64,000 nt of DNA from G963663495 sp963663495 (GTDB taxonomy: Bacteria > Bacteroidota > Rhodothermia > Rhodothermales > Bin80). The stretch's first letter is position 1, and each line of letters starts with the position of its first letter. This document shows, piece by piece, positions 1-9,600 of the stretch. Where the stretch lies: contig OY760427.1 in assembly GCA_963663495.1 (NCBI GenBank), positions 620,001 through 684,000 on the forward strand, given 5' to 3'. The notes under the pieces were generated by a model. That model worked only from the letters and a program-made list of their open reading frames with translations. It was not told the DNA's origin and did not search any database. Position numbers and translations under genes: made by a program.

Positions 1-43
1 CCTCGCTGCTGTAAAAGCCCCTCCCATTCGGTATTCGTATTTC

Positions 44-1111
44 TCATGCCTGCTGCTCGGACACCTCATCAGCAAACAATGCCGACCGCATCGGTAATAA
101 CTTCGACGCATGCTCCAGTCTGCGCATGCGTGATTCCATCTCCAACAGCAACAGCGCCAACTGCGCCCGTCGTTCCTGTGGCGGATACCAGTGACGAAGG
201 CCGCGCAACTGCTTGACCAGCCTGTGCGAGGTATGCATCAAACAACGGGTGCTCCTAAGACTCGGACTCAGCATCTCGTACAAGCCCGTACCATGCAGCG
301 TCAGTGTTCGGTCCAGATCCTGCAGCAGCCATTGCGCCGCAGATCGGTTGCACCGTTGTAACTCGGCATGGATCCGCATCAGGGAACTGTGGGCCTCCTG
401 TCGGTCCGGTAATTGATAAGCACGCGAGATGGCGCCCTTTACACGGCGTTGATCCTCATCGGCAAGATAGCTGACTACACGCTCGCGCTTGGCCATCTGG
501 CAATGCTGCAGGCATACATGCATGCCCAAGCTCTGACCAAGAACTCGTGTTAGCCCCGCCTGTCCAGATGTGATGCAAAGCAGGCCCCGATCCACACACA
601 AACCGCGCTCGCACAACCCTTGTAGCAGCTGCCGCACCGCCCCGGTATCCTGCACCGTGGACTCTGTAAATCCCAGCATATGCCGATACCCCTCTGCGGT
701 AACGGCCATGCAAAGCAACAATGAACGACCGTACACCGATGTGGCATCCATCCACAGAGCCACGTAATCTTCCCCGCCTATGTGCCGACTCTCAAAGACC
801 TCCAAGGCCTGGTTGCGCACCTCCCGCATATAGGCATTATCCTGACCACCACCACCTTGTAACGAGGCCTCCTTCGCCTCCAGAACACGGGACGACTCCT
901 CTGTTTGCGTCTTGCCGTCCGTAGGGGATGATGGAACCGCATTCACACCCGGGCTGGCCGATTCCTCTTGTTGCACATCCGACTCCAGACTGCATGTCAG
1001 GCGTTGTGCAAGCTCGGTGCATTGTCGCAGGAGAAAATATCGCAGCGACCGACCGGATTGACCCGCGTCGCGAAGCATCTGATCAAGCTCCGAAAGATCA
1101 TCTGAAGGCAT
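44..1111 (-). CDS. IS256-like (mutator-type) transposase with degraded catalytic triad
   Basis: The 355-residue product follows the IS256/mutator layout: a variable N-terminal third, then a core with the WMDATSVYGRSLLL strand, an LGFTESTVQDTGAVRQLL helix, an HCQMAKRERV stretch matching the family CQvHKrrNV motif, and a C-terminal LTLHGTGLYEMLSPSLRST block. The first catalytic Asp is present (WMDA). The second, normally in a vIDGsK-type motif, reads CITSGQ, and the Glu of the sTNxIES motif is replaced in STRCLMHT. The frame is otherwise open with no stop, so the protein may be made yet inactive, or may be a recently drifted copy. Element ends were not found. The family call is by motif recognition; loss of activity is inference. 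Confidence 0.7.
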   Translation of the reverse strand: MPSDDLSELDQMLRDAGQSGRSLRYFLLRQCTELAQRLTCSLESDVQQEESASPGVNAVPSSPTDGKTQTEESSRVLEAKEASLQGGGGQDNAYMREVRNQALEVFESRHIGGEDYVALWMDATSVYGRSLLLCMAVTAEGYRHMLGFTESTVQDTGAVRQLLQGLCERGLCVDRGLLCITSGQAGLTRVLGQSLGMHVCLQHCQMAKRERVVSYLADEDQRRVKGAISRAYQLPDRQEAHSSLMRIHAELQRCNRSAAQWLLQDLDRTLTLHGTGLYEMLSPSLRSTRCLMHTSHRLVKQLRGLRHWYPPQERRAQLALLLLEMESRMRRLEHASKLLPMRSALFADEVSEQQA

Positions 1112-1520
1112 CTTGGAAGAAAATAATTGGCTCGTGTAAAAGGCTCCGAATACTCCTAAACATTCGCGACCCTTGTTTTATAAGCCAACTAAATCTGGCA
1201 CCATGCCCCAATGCTCCGATGGGCTTTCTGGATCTTCCGCTTTGTGCGCTGTCTCTGGTTGGAGCCTTATTGTTGCCTGGCAAGCTTACGCTGGCGGGTA
1301 TTCTTATGCTTGATGTCCGGCTGGTGAATTATCTCCTTCGCACCGTCGGTAATCATGTATGCAACCTGTTCGCAGTTGCGGTCTACGCCCGCAGCAACTC
1401 CGTTGCCCGACTGTTTCGGAAGCGATGCCCTGTAGCTAACCCGCATATCTCACCACGGCTGGTCATGGCAGGAATTCTATCGTTTCTAGGTGTATCAATG
1501 GTATACACTTATACTCCATC
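1112..1520. other. Intergenic stretch without recognisable gene
   Basis: About 400 bases between the IS256-like gene and the IS1380 fragment. Open frames on both strands here have no family resemblance that I can see. It is probably decayed mobile-element DNA. Confidence 0.4.
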
Positions 1521-1910
1521 ATGCATCCACAAACCACCGCCACAAGCTGCCCAGTCCAACCCGTGGAGTTCTCCAAGATCGGAAAGCGGAAAATCATCGC
1601 AGAATTCGACGGCGGACGCATGTCATCCAGTGCAGGAGCCTTGGCCCTGCGCGAAGTCGAAGAGAGGTGCCAAATATTAGGCCGAATGGCAGACTGCTTT
1701 TCCGATTACCGGGACCCTTCCCGGGTGGAGCATAGCGTAGAGCACCTGCTGGGGCAGCGCATCTTCGCCCTATGCATGGGCTTCGAAGACCTCAATGACC
1801 ACGATAGGTTGCGGGATCATCCGATACTTTGCCTGGCCCTAGGATGCGAGGATATTGAGGGAGTCGAGCGTGTGCGTGATCGCGATAAGGGGCATGCCCT
1901 TGCCAGTTAG
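1521..1910 (+). pseudogene. IS1380-family transposase, N-terminal fragment
   Basis: Roughly 110 residues match the start of FDGG-type IS1380 transposases: FDGGRMSSSAGALALREV, then SDYRDPSRVEHSVEHLLGQR, then GFEDLNDHDRLRDHP and LALGCED. Similarity then stops and the frame closes at the TAG near 1908. The catalytic DDE core is absent, so this is a remnant. It is a different subtype from the intact IS1380 at 15.0-17.0 kb. Confidence 0.75.
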
Positions 1911-2082
1911 CCTAGCGCACCACCGCCTTTCCTGAAGATCCTCACCAAGTGCGGGCGTTAACGTCTACGTCCCCGCATTGGTGTGTCCGATAAGCACCAA
2001 ATGACCGAATTATCGTGCTTCCGATGCCATTATGGCCCTTGAAAACACCGGAATATGGCACTGGAGGAGCCAGAAACTACAC

Positions 2083-2178
2083 GCGCTAGCAAGGTTCTGA
2101 TTCAAACGCGCTCGTACTGAAATCCAATGGGATGCTTCTCAGGCCTTCTCGGCCTGCTGGTGAGAAATGCGGGTTAAG
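2083..2178 (+). repeat. About 95-bp dispersed repeat, copy A
   Basis: Shares a strongly matching stretch (GCAAGGTTCTGAYTCAAAC, later TGCTGGTGAGAAATGCGGG) with 5098-5192 in the same orientation. The intervening DNA includes the complete IS1634 element. The sequence may be the 3' end of the IS1380 subtype whose N-terminus lies at 1521-1910, but this is not proven. Confidence 0.6.
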
Positions 2179-2187
2179 TGTCCGCCG

Positions 2188-2439
2188 CTAATCTTGTAAC
2201 AATGCTGTCCTAACGGATTCCTGCATGGTGGGGGTAAGAAGGCTTCTGATCATCTCCGAATTGCGGTTCAGTCCTTCAACGCTCACCTCCACGGCTTGAA
2301 TCCTCGACCCCAGTTCTTTCATTTCGCCCTTCATTTCCGACCTAAGGGACTGCATATCACCCTGCATATCCGTCCTGACAGACTGCATTTCGTCCCTAAG
2401 ACGTAACTCGCTCGACTTAACCTGGCTGTTAAGCTTCAA
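2188..2439 (-). CDS. Small predicted coiled-coil protein
   Basis: An 83-residue frame rich in Glu, Arg, Met and Ser with heptad-like repeats (MQSVRTDMQGDMQSLRSEMKGEMKEL repeats, shortened here to the pattern MQxxRxxM). It resembles short coiled-coil hypothetical proteins often found near mobile DNA. No membrane segment or known domain is visible. It sits alone between an IS1380 relic and IS1634 copy 1. It could be a real small gene or a fragment of a longer coiled-coil protein whose 5' part was lost. Confidence 0.35.
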   Translation of the reverse strand: MKLNSQVKSSELRLRDEMQSVRTDMQGDMQSLRSEMKGEMKELGSRIQAVEVSVEGLNRNSEMIRSLLTPTMQESVRTALLQD

Positions 2440-2595
2440 ATAAAGCCCAAACGCACCACCGAATGCGGCAAATATTGCCCTACATTCGTAATCAACAACT
2501 GGACGGTCGGATCCATCTAAATAATCAGTTTGGCTTTACCGAATATATACCTTGCATATCAGACTAGCAACAACAAACTCTCATCTTTACCTTGC

Positions 2596-4936
2596 CCTAA
2601 CTTCGCCATCCGGTCAGGGGAAAACGCTGAGTTCCGTCTCCAATTCTCTCGTTTTCCCTCCTAATAGGGCTATTTCGGCTAAATTCGGCGTTTTTCGACC
2701 TTTTTTAGCCGACTTTTTCGGAAAAGGCAATGTGGTGCTATCGCGGTGTGAACGGGTACCTCCCCCCAGCCACCCCGGTACCTTACCTCGTACCAATTCC
2801 ACACTCCGATCATGTTTATCCGAAACCGGCCCTACAAACGTAAAGACGGTAAGAAATGCAACAGCTTTGCCCTCATCGAATCCTATCGCAAAGACGGTAC
2901 CTCCAAACACCGTACCCTCCTTAATCTCGGCCCGAACTTCAACATCCCCCGCAGTCTGTGGGGGGAGCTGACCCACTGTGTTACTGCCCGACTCAAAGGG
3001 AAAGCCAGCCTCCCTTTCCAGAATGATGAAGCCTTTCTCAATGCGGTCGACGACATCGTTGCACATCTCGAAAGCAAGGGCTACGACATCCATCGCACAT
3101 CCCATCAGCAACACCTCATTGATCCAGAGAAAACAACCCATCCCGATTCCCGGACCGTCGGCGGAGAACGACTGATCCTTCAGACTTTGGAACAGCTCGG
3201 ACTGGCTGTACTGCTACGTTCGCTCAACTTCTGCGAGAAACACGTCAAGCTCTGCTGTGCGCTGATCGTCGGACGTATGCTCCACCCGGACAGTGAACGA
3301 GAAACGCATAAATGGCTGTGTAAAACCTCCAGTGTTCTGCAGCTTCTGGATTTGGAACCCCCGAGTCTCAACACCCTCTATCGTTGCACTGATCTGATCC
3401 ATAAGCATATGGATCAGATCATGGAGAAACTCTTTGGCATTACCAAAGCGGTATTGCAGTTTGAAGAAACGATCGTCTTTTATGATTTAACCAATACCTA
3501 TTACCACGGCAAGAAGAAAGGGAAGTTGTTGTCGCATGGGCGCAGCAAGGAAAAGCGCAGTGATTGTCCGTTGGTTACGTTGGCGCTCACCCTGGATGGT
3601 TCGGGGTTCCCCCGCAATGTGCAGATCCTGCCGGGCAATGCAGGGGAACCGGCAACGCTCAAAGAGGCGATTGAGAAACTAAACGGCGCTACGCCCACAG
3701 TGATTATGGACTCCGGCATTGCGACGGAGCAGAATCTGCAGTACCTGAAAGAACAGGGACTGAACTGGATCACCGTGGAGCGTTCCAAAGCCCCTCCAGT
3801 CCCCGAAAACAAGCCGGATCAACAGTTTACGACCGCAGGGGGAGTCAAGATCAAAGCCTGGAAGATCACCAAAAAGGAAAAAGATGTTGAAGATGTTGAA
3901 GACGTTGAAGATAATGCGGAACTACGCGTGTTTGTGCACAGTGAGGCTAAGCAGGCGAAGGAGGATCAGATCCTTGAAACCCAATGCAAGAAGTTTGTGA
4001 AGGCGCTCACTACACTACATGAGGGACTCTCGAAACCCGGGTACTTGAAGAACTATGAAAAGGTCACGATAAAGGTTGGTCGTCTGAAGGAAAAGTACAA
4101 GAAGGTCTCACACCTGTATGAGGTAGAGGTCAGCAAAAAGGAGGGCACCAAGCATGCAGCATCCGTTACGGTGACCCGGCGTGCTTCGCATGCGCGTCGC
4201 ACCCAGGCCAGCGGAGGGTATGTGCTTCGGACCAGTCATACCGGATGGTCGGTGGAAACGGTTGCACGAACCTACTGGCGACTTGCAGAGATTGAGCGCA
4301 CATTCAGAGTCATGAAATCGGACCTCGGACTACGGCCCATCTATCACAGCAGAGATGACCGCATTGAAGGACATCTGTTCATCACGGTACTGGCTTATCA
4401 TGCTGCCCATCTGGTTCGCACCAGACTCAAGGAACACGGGATTCATGATAGTTGGGCGACGATCCGAGACAGGTTGAACAGGATTCGTCGGATTACGACC
4501 AAGATGGTTAAGAACCAATATCGGTACCTGATCACGGAGGTGGATCAGGATCTGCCTCCGAGTATGGTACAGTTCTTTGCGGTACTGGGATACGTGTATG
4601 ATCCGGATGCGACCCGCACCGTGACCGAGCATGTGGAGGAAGCGAGTGCACCGGTGAGCCAGAAGCCTCCAGACTCATGACGTATGGTCCCTTCACAACG
4701 GTTGAGATAGCGTACTCCAGATGGAGCCACCAGAGCTACGTCCGATGGAAACGATCCGAGGTAGATCGCAGCGAAACAGGCGGCAAAACACCAGGTAATC
4801 AGGGATTCAAACCACCCTAAACCAACTTCAACCGATCCGGTAAATCTCACCATCCATTGCTCCTGAAAAAAACGGTCCAAATATGGCCACGGGAGAATTC
4901 CGTAGGTTAGTAGCACTACGAAATGGCGAAGTTAGG
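2596..4936 (+). mobile_element. IS1634-family element, copy 1
   Basis: A 2341-bp element. The ends are perfect 14-bp inverted repeats, CCTAACTTCGCCAT at the left and its complement at the right. A 4-bp direct repeat TTGC flanks it at 2592-2595 and 4937-4940, consistent with a simple insertion. It holds one transposase gene. A nearly identical inverted copy lies at 17399-19749. Confidence 0.9.
2812..4680 (+). CDS. IS1634-family transposase (DDE, IS4 superfamily)
   Basis: The 622-residue protein starts MFIRNRPYKRKDGKK, the usual opening of IS1634 transposases. The RNase H-like core carries the three acids: Asp in VFYDLTNTYYHG, Asp in TVIMDSGIATEQNL, and Glu in the YREK-type region AEIERTFRVMKSDLGLRPIYH, followed by an EGHLFITVLAYH helix. 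A short acidic tandem repeat of Val-Glu-Asp (about residues 360-370) lies between the catalytic motifs and differs in length from the other copy. No stop or frameshift is visible and both ends are intact, so the copy should be active. The ATG at 2812 was chosen because it gives the family N-terminus. Confidence 0.9.
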   Translation: MFIRNRPYKRKDGKKCNSFALIESYRKDGTSKHRTLLNLGPNFNIPRSLWGELTHCVTARLKGKASLPFQNDEAFLNAVDDIVAHLESKGYDIHRTSHQQHLIDPEKTTHPDSRTVGGERLILQTLEQLGLAVLLRSLNFCEKHVKLCCALIVGRMLHPDSERETHKWLCKTSSVLQLLDLEPPSLNTLYRCTDLIHKHMDQIMEKLFGITKAVLQFEETIVFYDLTNTYYHGKKKGKLLSHGRSKEKRSDCPLVTLALTLDGSGFPRNVQILPGNAGEPATLKEAIEKLNGATPTVIMDSGIATEQNLQYLKEQGLNWITVERSKAPPVPENKPDQQFTTAGGVKIKAWKITKKEKDVEDVEDVEDNAELRVFVHSEAKQAKEDQILETQCKKFVKALTTLHEGLSKPGYLKNYEKVTIKVGRLKEKYKKVSHLYEVEVSKKEGTKHAASVTVTRRASHARRTQASGGYVLRTSHTGWSVETVARTYWRLAEIERTFRVMKSDLGLRPIYHSRDDRIEGHLFITVLAYHAAHLVRTRLKEHGIHDSWATIRDRLNRIRRITTKMVKNQYRYLITEVDQDLPPSMVQFFAVLGYVYDPDATRTVTEHVEEASAPVSQKPPDS

Positions 4937-5086
4937 TTGCACTCGAACGACATTAACAGAAGCTGTTATTGACCATCCTGCCTCAGCATTATGTCGGCCT
5001 GCCCGTCAATACAATTGATGCAAGGCCAGGGAGCAATGTTGACCGTGTCGGAACGATCTACTAACGTTGAAGGCGGGCGTAATGGT

Positions 5087-5192
5087 GGTGCGCCAGGCTA
5101 ACTGGCAAGGTTCTGACTCAAACACACTCGTGCTGAAGTCCAATGGGATACTTCTCAAGCCGTCACGACCTGCTGGTGAGAAATGCGGGCTA
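5087..5192 (+). repeat. Dispersed repeat, copy B, with group II intron-like 5' leader
   Basis: The 3' 95 bases match copy A at 2083-2178. The first 20 bases (GCCAGGCTAACTGGCAAGG, a 5-bp hairpin) also match the start of the group II intron at 34361. The junction may be a fusion between an intron 5' end and an IS fragment. The element type is not resolved. Confidence 0.45.
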
Positions 5193-5725
5193 ATGACTGC
5201 GTACCACTTGCCGGTCTTCTGCCTGACCGCAGCCTGCACCGGCGAGCCATCCTGATCGGGGGTGCTGCCCTTGCTGCGGATAGGCAGGTACCCGAGCCGG
5301 GGGATGAGTAGTTTGCCATTCGTGATCTAAACACGTTCGGGGATTGTGAAATTACGGCGTGCTGCCGTGACGGGAATGGAACTTGGGATGCCCTTTCCCC
5401 TCCTTGAAGAATGCCGTCCAGGCGACGGCCTGCTACTTTAGCGTGTGTCGGACAATCTTTAATGCGTACTCAGATATCCACTGCGCGTCCTTTCACAGTG
5501 CGGCAAATCGTTTGCCCAATGAGAAAAAGCTCGTGGACGGGCCTTTCTTTCCTGCCTTCTTCGCCCGCGAATTCTCCTCATTGATCTGGGCTAGTACGGT
5601 ATTCCATACAAAGCGACAGGCGCCTCCAATGCCGGACAGCTTATTCGCCGTTACGCGAGTCTACGGCAGTAACCCGTACTCAATGTTCCGGTAGACGGAA
5701 CGAACGTTGACGGACTGGCTTGAAA
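5193..5725 (-). pseudogene. Decayed TnpB N-terminal half
   Basis: On the minus strand this stretch aligns by eye with the N-terminal half of the intact tnpB genes at 45, 54 and 59 kb: blocks equivalent to the FVWNAILAEQ, PSVSFFSLGKRF, YLKYQADAWKAFFKEG and GKWYAVI regions are recognisable at nucleotide level. Stops and shifts interrupt the frame and the RuvC half is missing after the KWYAVI block. It represents an older, more diverged member of the same TnpB family. Confidence 0.7.
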
Positions 5726-5936
5726 TCTCTGCGGGCATTGCATCAGGGAGTCTAATGTTGCGGTAAGCAGTAGGTCGGTGCTACCCGGTCAACTGTGTTC
5801 GTATGGCTACATAACCATGGAAGGTTGATGTTCGCGTTGCTACATTATTCCCGTAAATTGCGTATTCGTCCGTTTGTGGACGTTTTTCCTCTGAGCAGTA
5901 CAGCCTAACCCATAGCTCTTGGAGTAGCATTACGGC

Positions 5937-6620
5937 ATGCTCATTGCGATCGAAGGAATTGATGGTGCTGGCAAGAGAACCCAAGTTGACCTGCTCAAGT
6001 CAAGACTTGAAGGAATCGGGTGTAGCACAGGGATGCTATCTTTTCCGCGATATGGAGAGACTCTTATGGCCGGGACCATTGCGGACTACCTGAACGGCAA
6101 GTTTGGGGATCTGAATGCGACGCCTCCGGAGTTCGGTGCCTTGCTATACGCTGGTGATCGGTTGGAGAGTAGGGATCTCCTGATGAGCATGCTGGAAGAA
6201 TGGGATGTTGTGCTGGCAGATCGATATGTGGCTTCCAATGCTGCCTATCAGTCTGCCAAGCTCTTGCCGGAAGAAAGGGGGGCGTTCCTGGAATGGCAAA
6301 CCCGGCTGGAATACGAGGTTCACCGTTTACCTGAAGCCGATGTGACCCTATTCCTTGACATTCCAGTGCAGTTGTCTCAGCAGCTTGTGCGCAAGAAGGC
6401 TCCACGTGGGTATACAGACGCGGCTCAGGATTTGCACGAGGAGAATGCGCAGTACCTGGAGAATTGCCGGACGGTTTATCAAGGATTAATCGGTGCCCAG
6501 CACCGATCTAGGTGGCTGAGTATTGATTGTACCTCGGGTGAGGGATTACTCCTGAGCAAGAGGCAGATTCAAACAGCCATTTGGTCGGCGCTAGCACCCT
6601 TTGTCAAGCCGGAGGGATAG
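5937..6620 (+). CDS. tmk: Thymidylate kinase (dTMP kinase)
   Basis: Phosphorylates dTMP to dTDP with ATP in the cytoplasm, an essential step of dTTP synthesis. The 227-residue protein opens with the P-loop in IAIEGIDGAGKRTQVDLL (residues 2-19), followed by SFPRYGE, the DRYVASN motif near residues 97-103 that binds dTMP, a VTLFLDIP strand, and a LID-like RKKAPRGYTDAAQDLHE segment. Length and motif order are standard. The ATG at 5937 places the P-loop directly after the start, as is usual. It is a conserved housekeeping gene between a decayed TnpB and the convergent LRR gene, with 68 bases between the two stop codons. Confidence 0.93.
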   Translation: MLIAIEGIDGAGKRTQVDLLKSRLEGIGCSTGMLSFPRYGETLMAGTIADYLNGKFGDLNATPPEFGALLYAGDRLESRDLLMSMLEEWDVVLADRYVASNAAYQSAKLLPEERGAFLEWQTRLEYEVHRLPEADVTLFLDIPVQLSQQLVRKKAPRGYTDAAQDLHEENAQYLENCRTVYQGLIGAQHRSRWLSIDCTSGEGLLLSKRQIQTAIWSALAPFVKPEG

Positions 6621-6688
6621 GGCTATGAGTAACCGGTTTGTTTCGGCTGTGCTGGGACCGCAGGCCAATGCTTACGCAGATGACGCTG

Positions 6689-9600
6689 TCAACGACGCTC
6701 ATATTGGACCTCAGGGAGGCCGCTGCTGGTTACCACTTCGAATCCCGGGAATGGGGAGTCGAGGTCGTCTGTGAGCTGCATCACCATCGAAGGCGTCGGG
6801 TCCGTCAGTAAGCCCCGCACCTTCCCGCTATCCGGGTCCAGGATCAGGATAGTGGTCTGGGAATTCTCCGAGTCTAGCGTTGCGCTGCCGCCAGGTCCGT
6901 TCAGTGTGATGTGTTCAATTACGCCAGACAATCCATCCGGTACGGGAATAGCGAAAACGAAAACTGACCTTCCCTCCGCATGCGCCGTCCTTGGCATGTC
7001 AAACGTAAGTGAGGCAACCGCCTGCCCCCCGTCAGTGGAGACAGTCAGCTGATGGTCTCCACCTTTCGTAGGCAACTTGGGAGGCGCATCAACGATAAAC
7101 GACGGTTTCAGGTAGGGTTGACCGGTTGCGTCAACGCCACCCCAAACAAGCAGCACCGGTTGTGCTATCCGGTTGGGTTCTGTGTCGGATTCCGTACGCA
7201 AGCGGTGGTCCAGCGCCCTTTGGAAGTGATAACCGCTAATCCACTGCCTGCCGCAGTATCCCATGACATCGGTGGCCTCTGGCTCCACCAATTCACCCGT
7301 AGCGAAATTGTATCCCCATGAGCCCGTCCGCCCGTCTCGCCAAGGATAATTTGGATCGTCCCCTCTAACATTGCACCAGGTATGAAAAAGGTTCATGGCG
7401 TGCCCGACTTCATGAGCAAGGACACCATTGTGAGCTAGCGTGACGAAGCTCCTTCCGCCGATCGAGGCTGCCTGACCAAGGATTCCATCTCGGATATGCC
7501 GGTAGACGCCCATGTAGTATCCGTCGCTGCCTTCAATGACCCGAATGGCTTCCGTCTCATGGAGAATTTCCGTGGCATCCGTGGAAGTGGTAGTTAGTAT
7601 CGGTTCGTGCACCGTTAGAGCAATTTCGTCGATGGGCAGTATCTGGTCCACCTTCTGGAATAAACCAGGATCGGTTTCGATGTCGTTCACGGCCTCCACG
7701 AGAGTGGAGTCTGGGTTGTCAACCAGCAGGAAGGGGATTGCTGTGAGATCCAAATCCGGCACCGCCTGCACATCCAGTTGAGTCCTTCCCTGCGTCGGGA
7801 TTCGTCTCGGTATGCCGAGCGCCGGATCTAAAGTGCCGCCTGGGTCAATCTCCAACACCATTTCCAGCCCAGGCTGGATGACACTGCCCGGAACGACCAT
7901 ATTGACCGATTTTGACAGATCTCCCTCGTCTATCTTCGCGGGAATAGGCGTTACACCTGTCGGTACGGTCCCCGAGTGGACAAGCTGTCCATCCTTATGG
8001 AAGCTGGCTCGGACTGCTGGCATGGTCGCGTCGCCATTTGCGGAAATGAAGATCCTCAGCAGCGCAGCCTCGTTAGCGATAAGCGGGGTCGGATACTCTC
8101 GAGACTGAATGGATTGCACGAGATAGGCGAACACGGCCACATCTTCGGAGCAAAATGGTATATAGGTCAAATCATTGCTTCTCAGCCAATCCCTAGCACC
8201 CGGGTTGCGTGGCGCGCATACCCCCGTACCCCGCGCCTGAACCTGTACAGTCTGGTTCCTTTCCACCCACTCCGAGGGCAGTGCACCTTGTAATGCGGTG
8301 TTGTTCTGCAAGTGGATCTCAGCGAGGAAATCGAGCTGGCTCAATGCAGCCGGCAAGTTGCCTGACAGCTGGTTGTTGTTGAGGAATAGTCTTGACAGTT
8401 TTCCGAGCTCCCCAACGCTCGCCGATATATGCCCGGCCAACTGATTATGGGATAGATTGAGGTACTGGAGATCATTGTTCTCGGCTAAGCTTGGCGGTAT
8501 TTCACTCACCTGGTTGTGGGACAGGTTGAGAGTGTGGAGCTTACGAAGCTTGGCAAGGCTTGCGGGAATTGCACGCACCTGATTGTGGGACAGGTCGATT
8601 TCTTGGAGATGATCAATCTCGGGCAGGCTAGCCGGAATTGCACTTAGTTTGTTGTGAGACAGGCTGAGGTAGAAGAGCTTTTCGTTCGCCATTAAGCTCG
8701 CCGGTATCGCACCAGACAGCCGATTATGCGTCAGATTGATCGAGGTCAGATGCTCGAGATTGCCGATCTGCTCTGGAATATTTCCCTCAAACAAGTTGCC
8801 TGAAAGATCCAGGAAACGTAACTCTTGCATATCGCCGAGGGTAGATGGGAGGGGCCCCGTCAGTCCATTATCACTTAAAAACAGGTCATTGAGATGGGAA
8901 AGATTCCCGATCTCGGGTGACAACTGGCCTGTGAGTCCAGTTGAACTGATATCCAAAGAAAGGAGTTGGCGCAGTTGCCAGATCTCAGGCGGAATCTGCC
9001 CCCTTATGGTGTTGCCGCCGAGGCTCAGGGCCTTCAATTCCGCCAGCAACCCCAATTCGGGACCCAATTCTCCTCTTAGGTTATTCCTGCCGAGCGATAA
9101 TTCGGTAACCCTGCCGCTCTGCGCATCCACGGTGACGCCGTACCATTGATCGAGCGGAGCATCCGTGAGCCAGTTTCTGCTATCTGCCCACTGCTCCCCG
9201 CGCAAGCGGGCATAGAACCGCGTAAGAGCAAACCGCTCCGCCTCCAGTGAGCCCTCCACCGTTACCTCCGCAGAAGCGGAGAGATCGCGATCTGCCTGAA
9301 CGGTGACGATGGCTTTTCCAGCTCTCCAACCGAATGCAAGCCCCCGACTGTTGACCCAAGCCACCGAAGTGTTGCTGGAACTCCATGTAAGAGCAACATC
9401 CTTCCTTGGTATGCCTTGCGCATCCTGGACCGTGGCCACAAACTGTACCGTGCCCCCCGCAGCGACGGTCGCTGCCACTGGCGTTAACATGATTGAGTCA
9501 GATCGCCGCTCAATTTGTACATCGGCCGTTCCCTGTACTCCATCCGCTGTTGCCATGATCGTGACAAAACCCGGTCGGAGTGCCGTAATGAGGCCAGCCT

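Noticed and set aside
928..1680. 250-codon plus-strand frame
   Set aside because: Overlaps the IS256-like gene antisense and the IS1380 fragment in another frame, and shows no domain.
3398..3423. Long palindrome around GATCTGATCCATAAGC
   Set aside because: It lies inside the IS1634 transposase coding region and is present in both copies at the same codons, so it needs no regulatory explanation.
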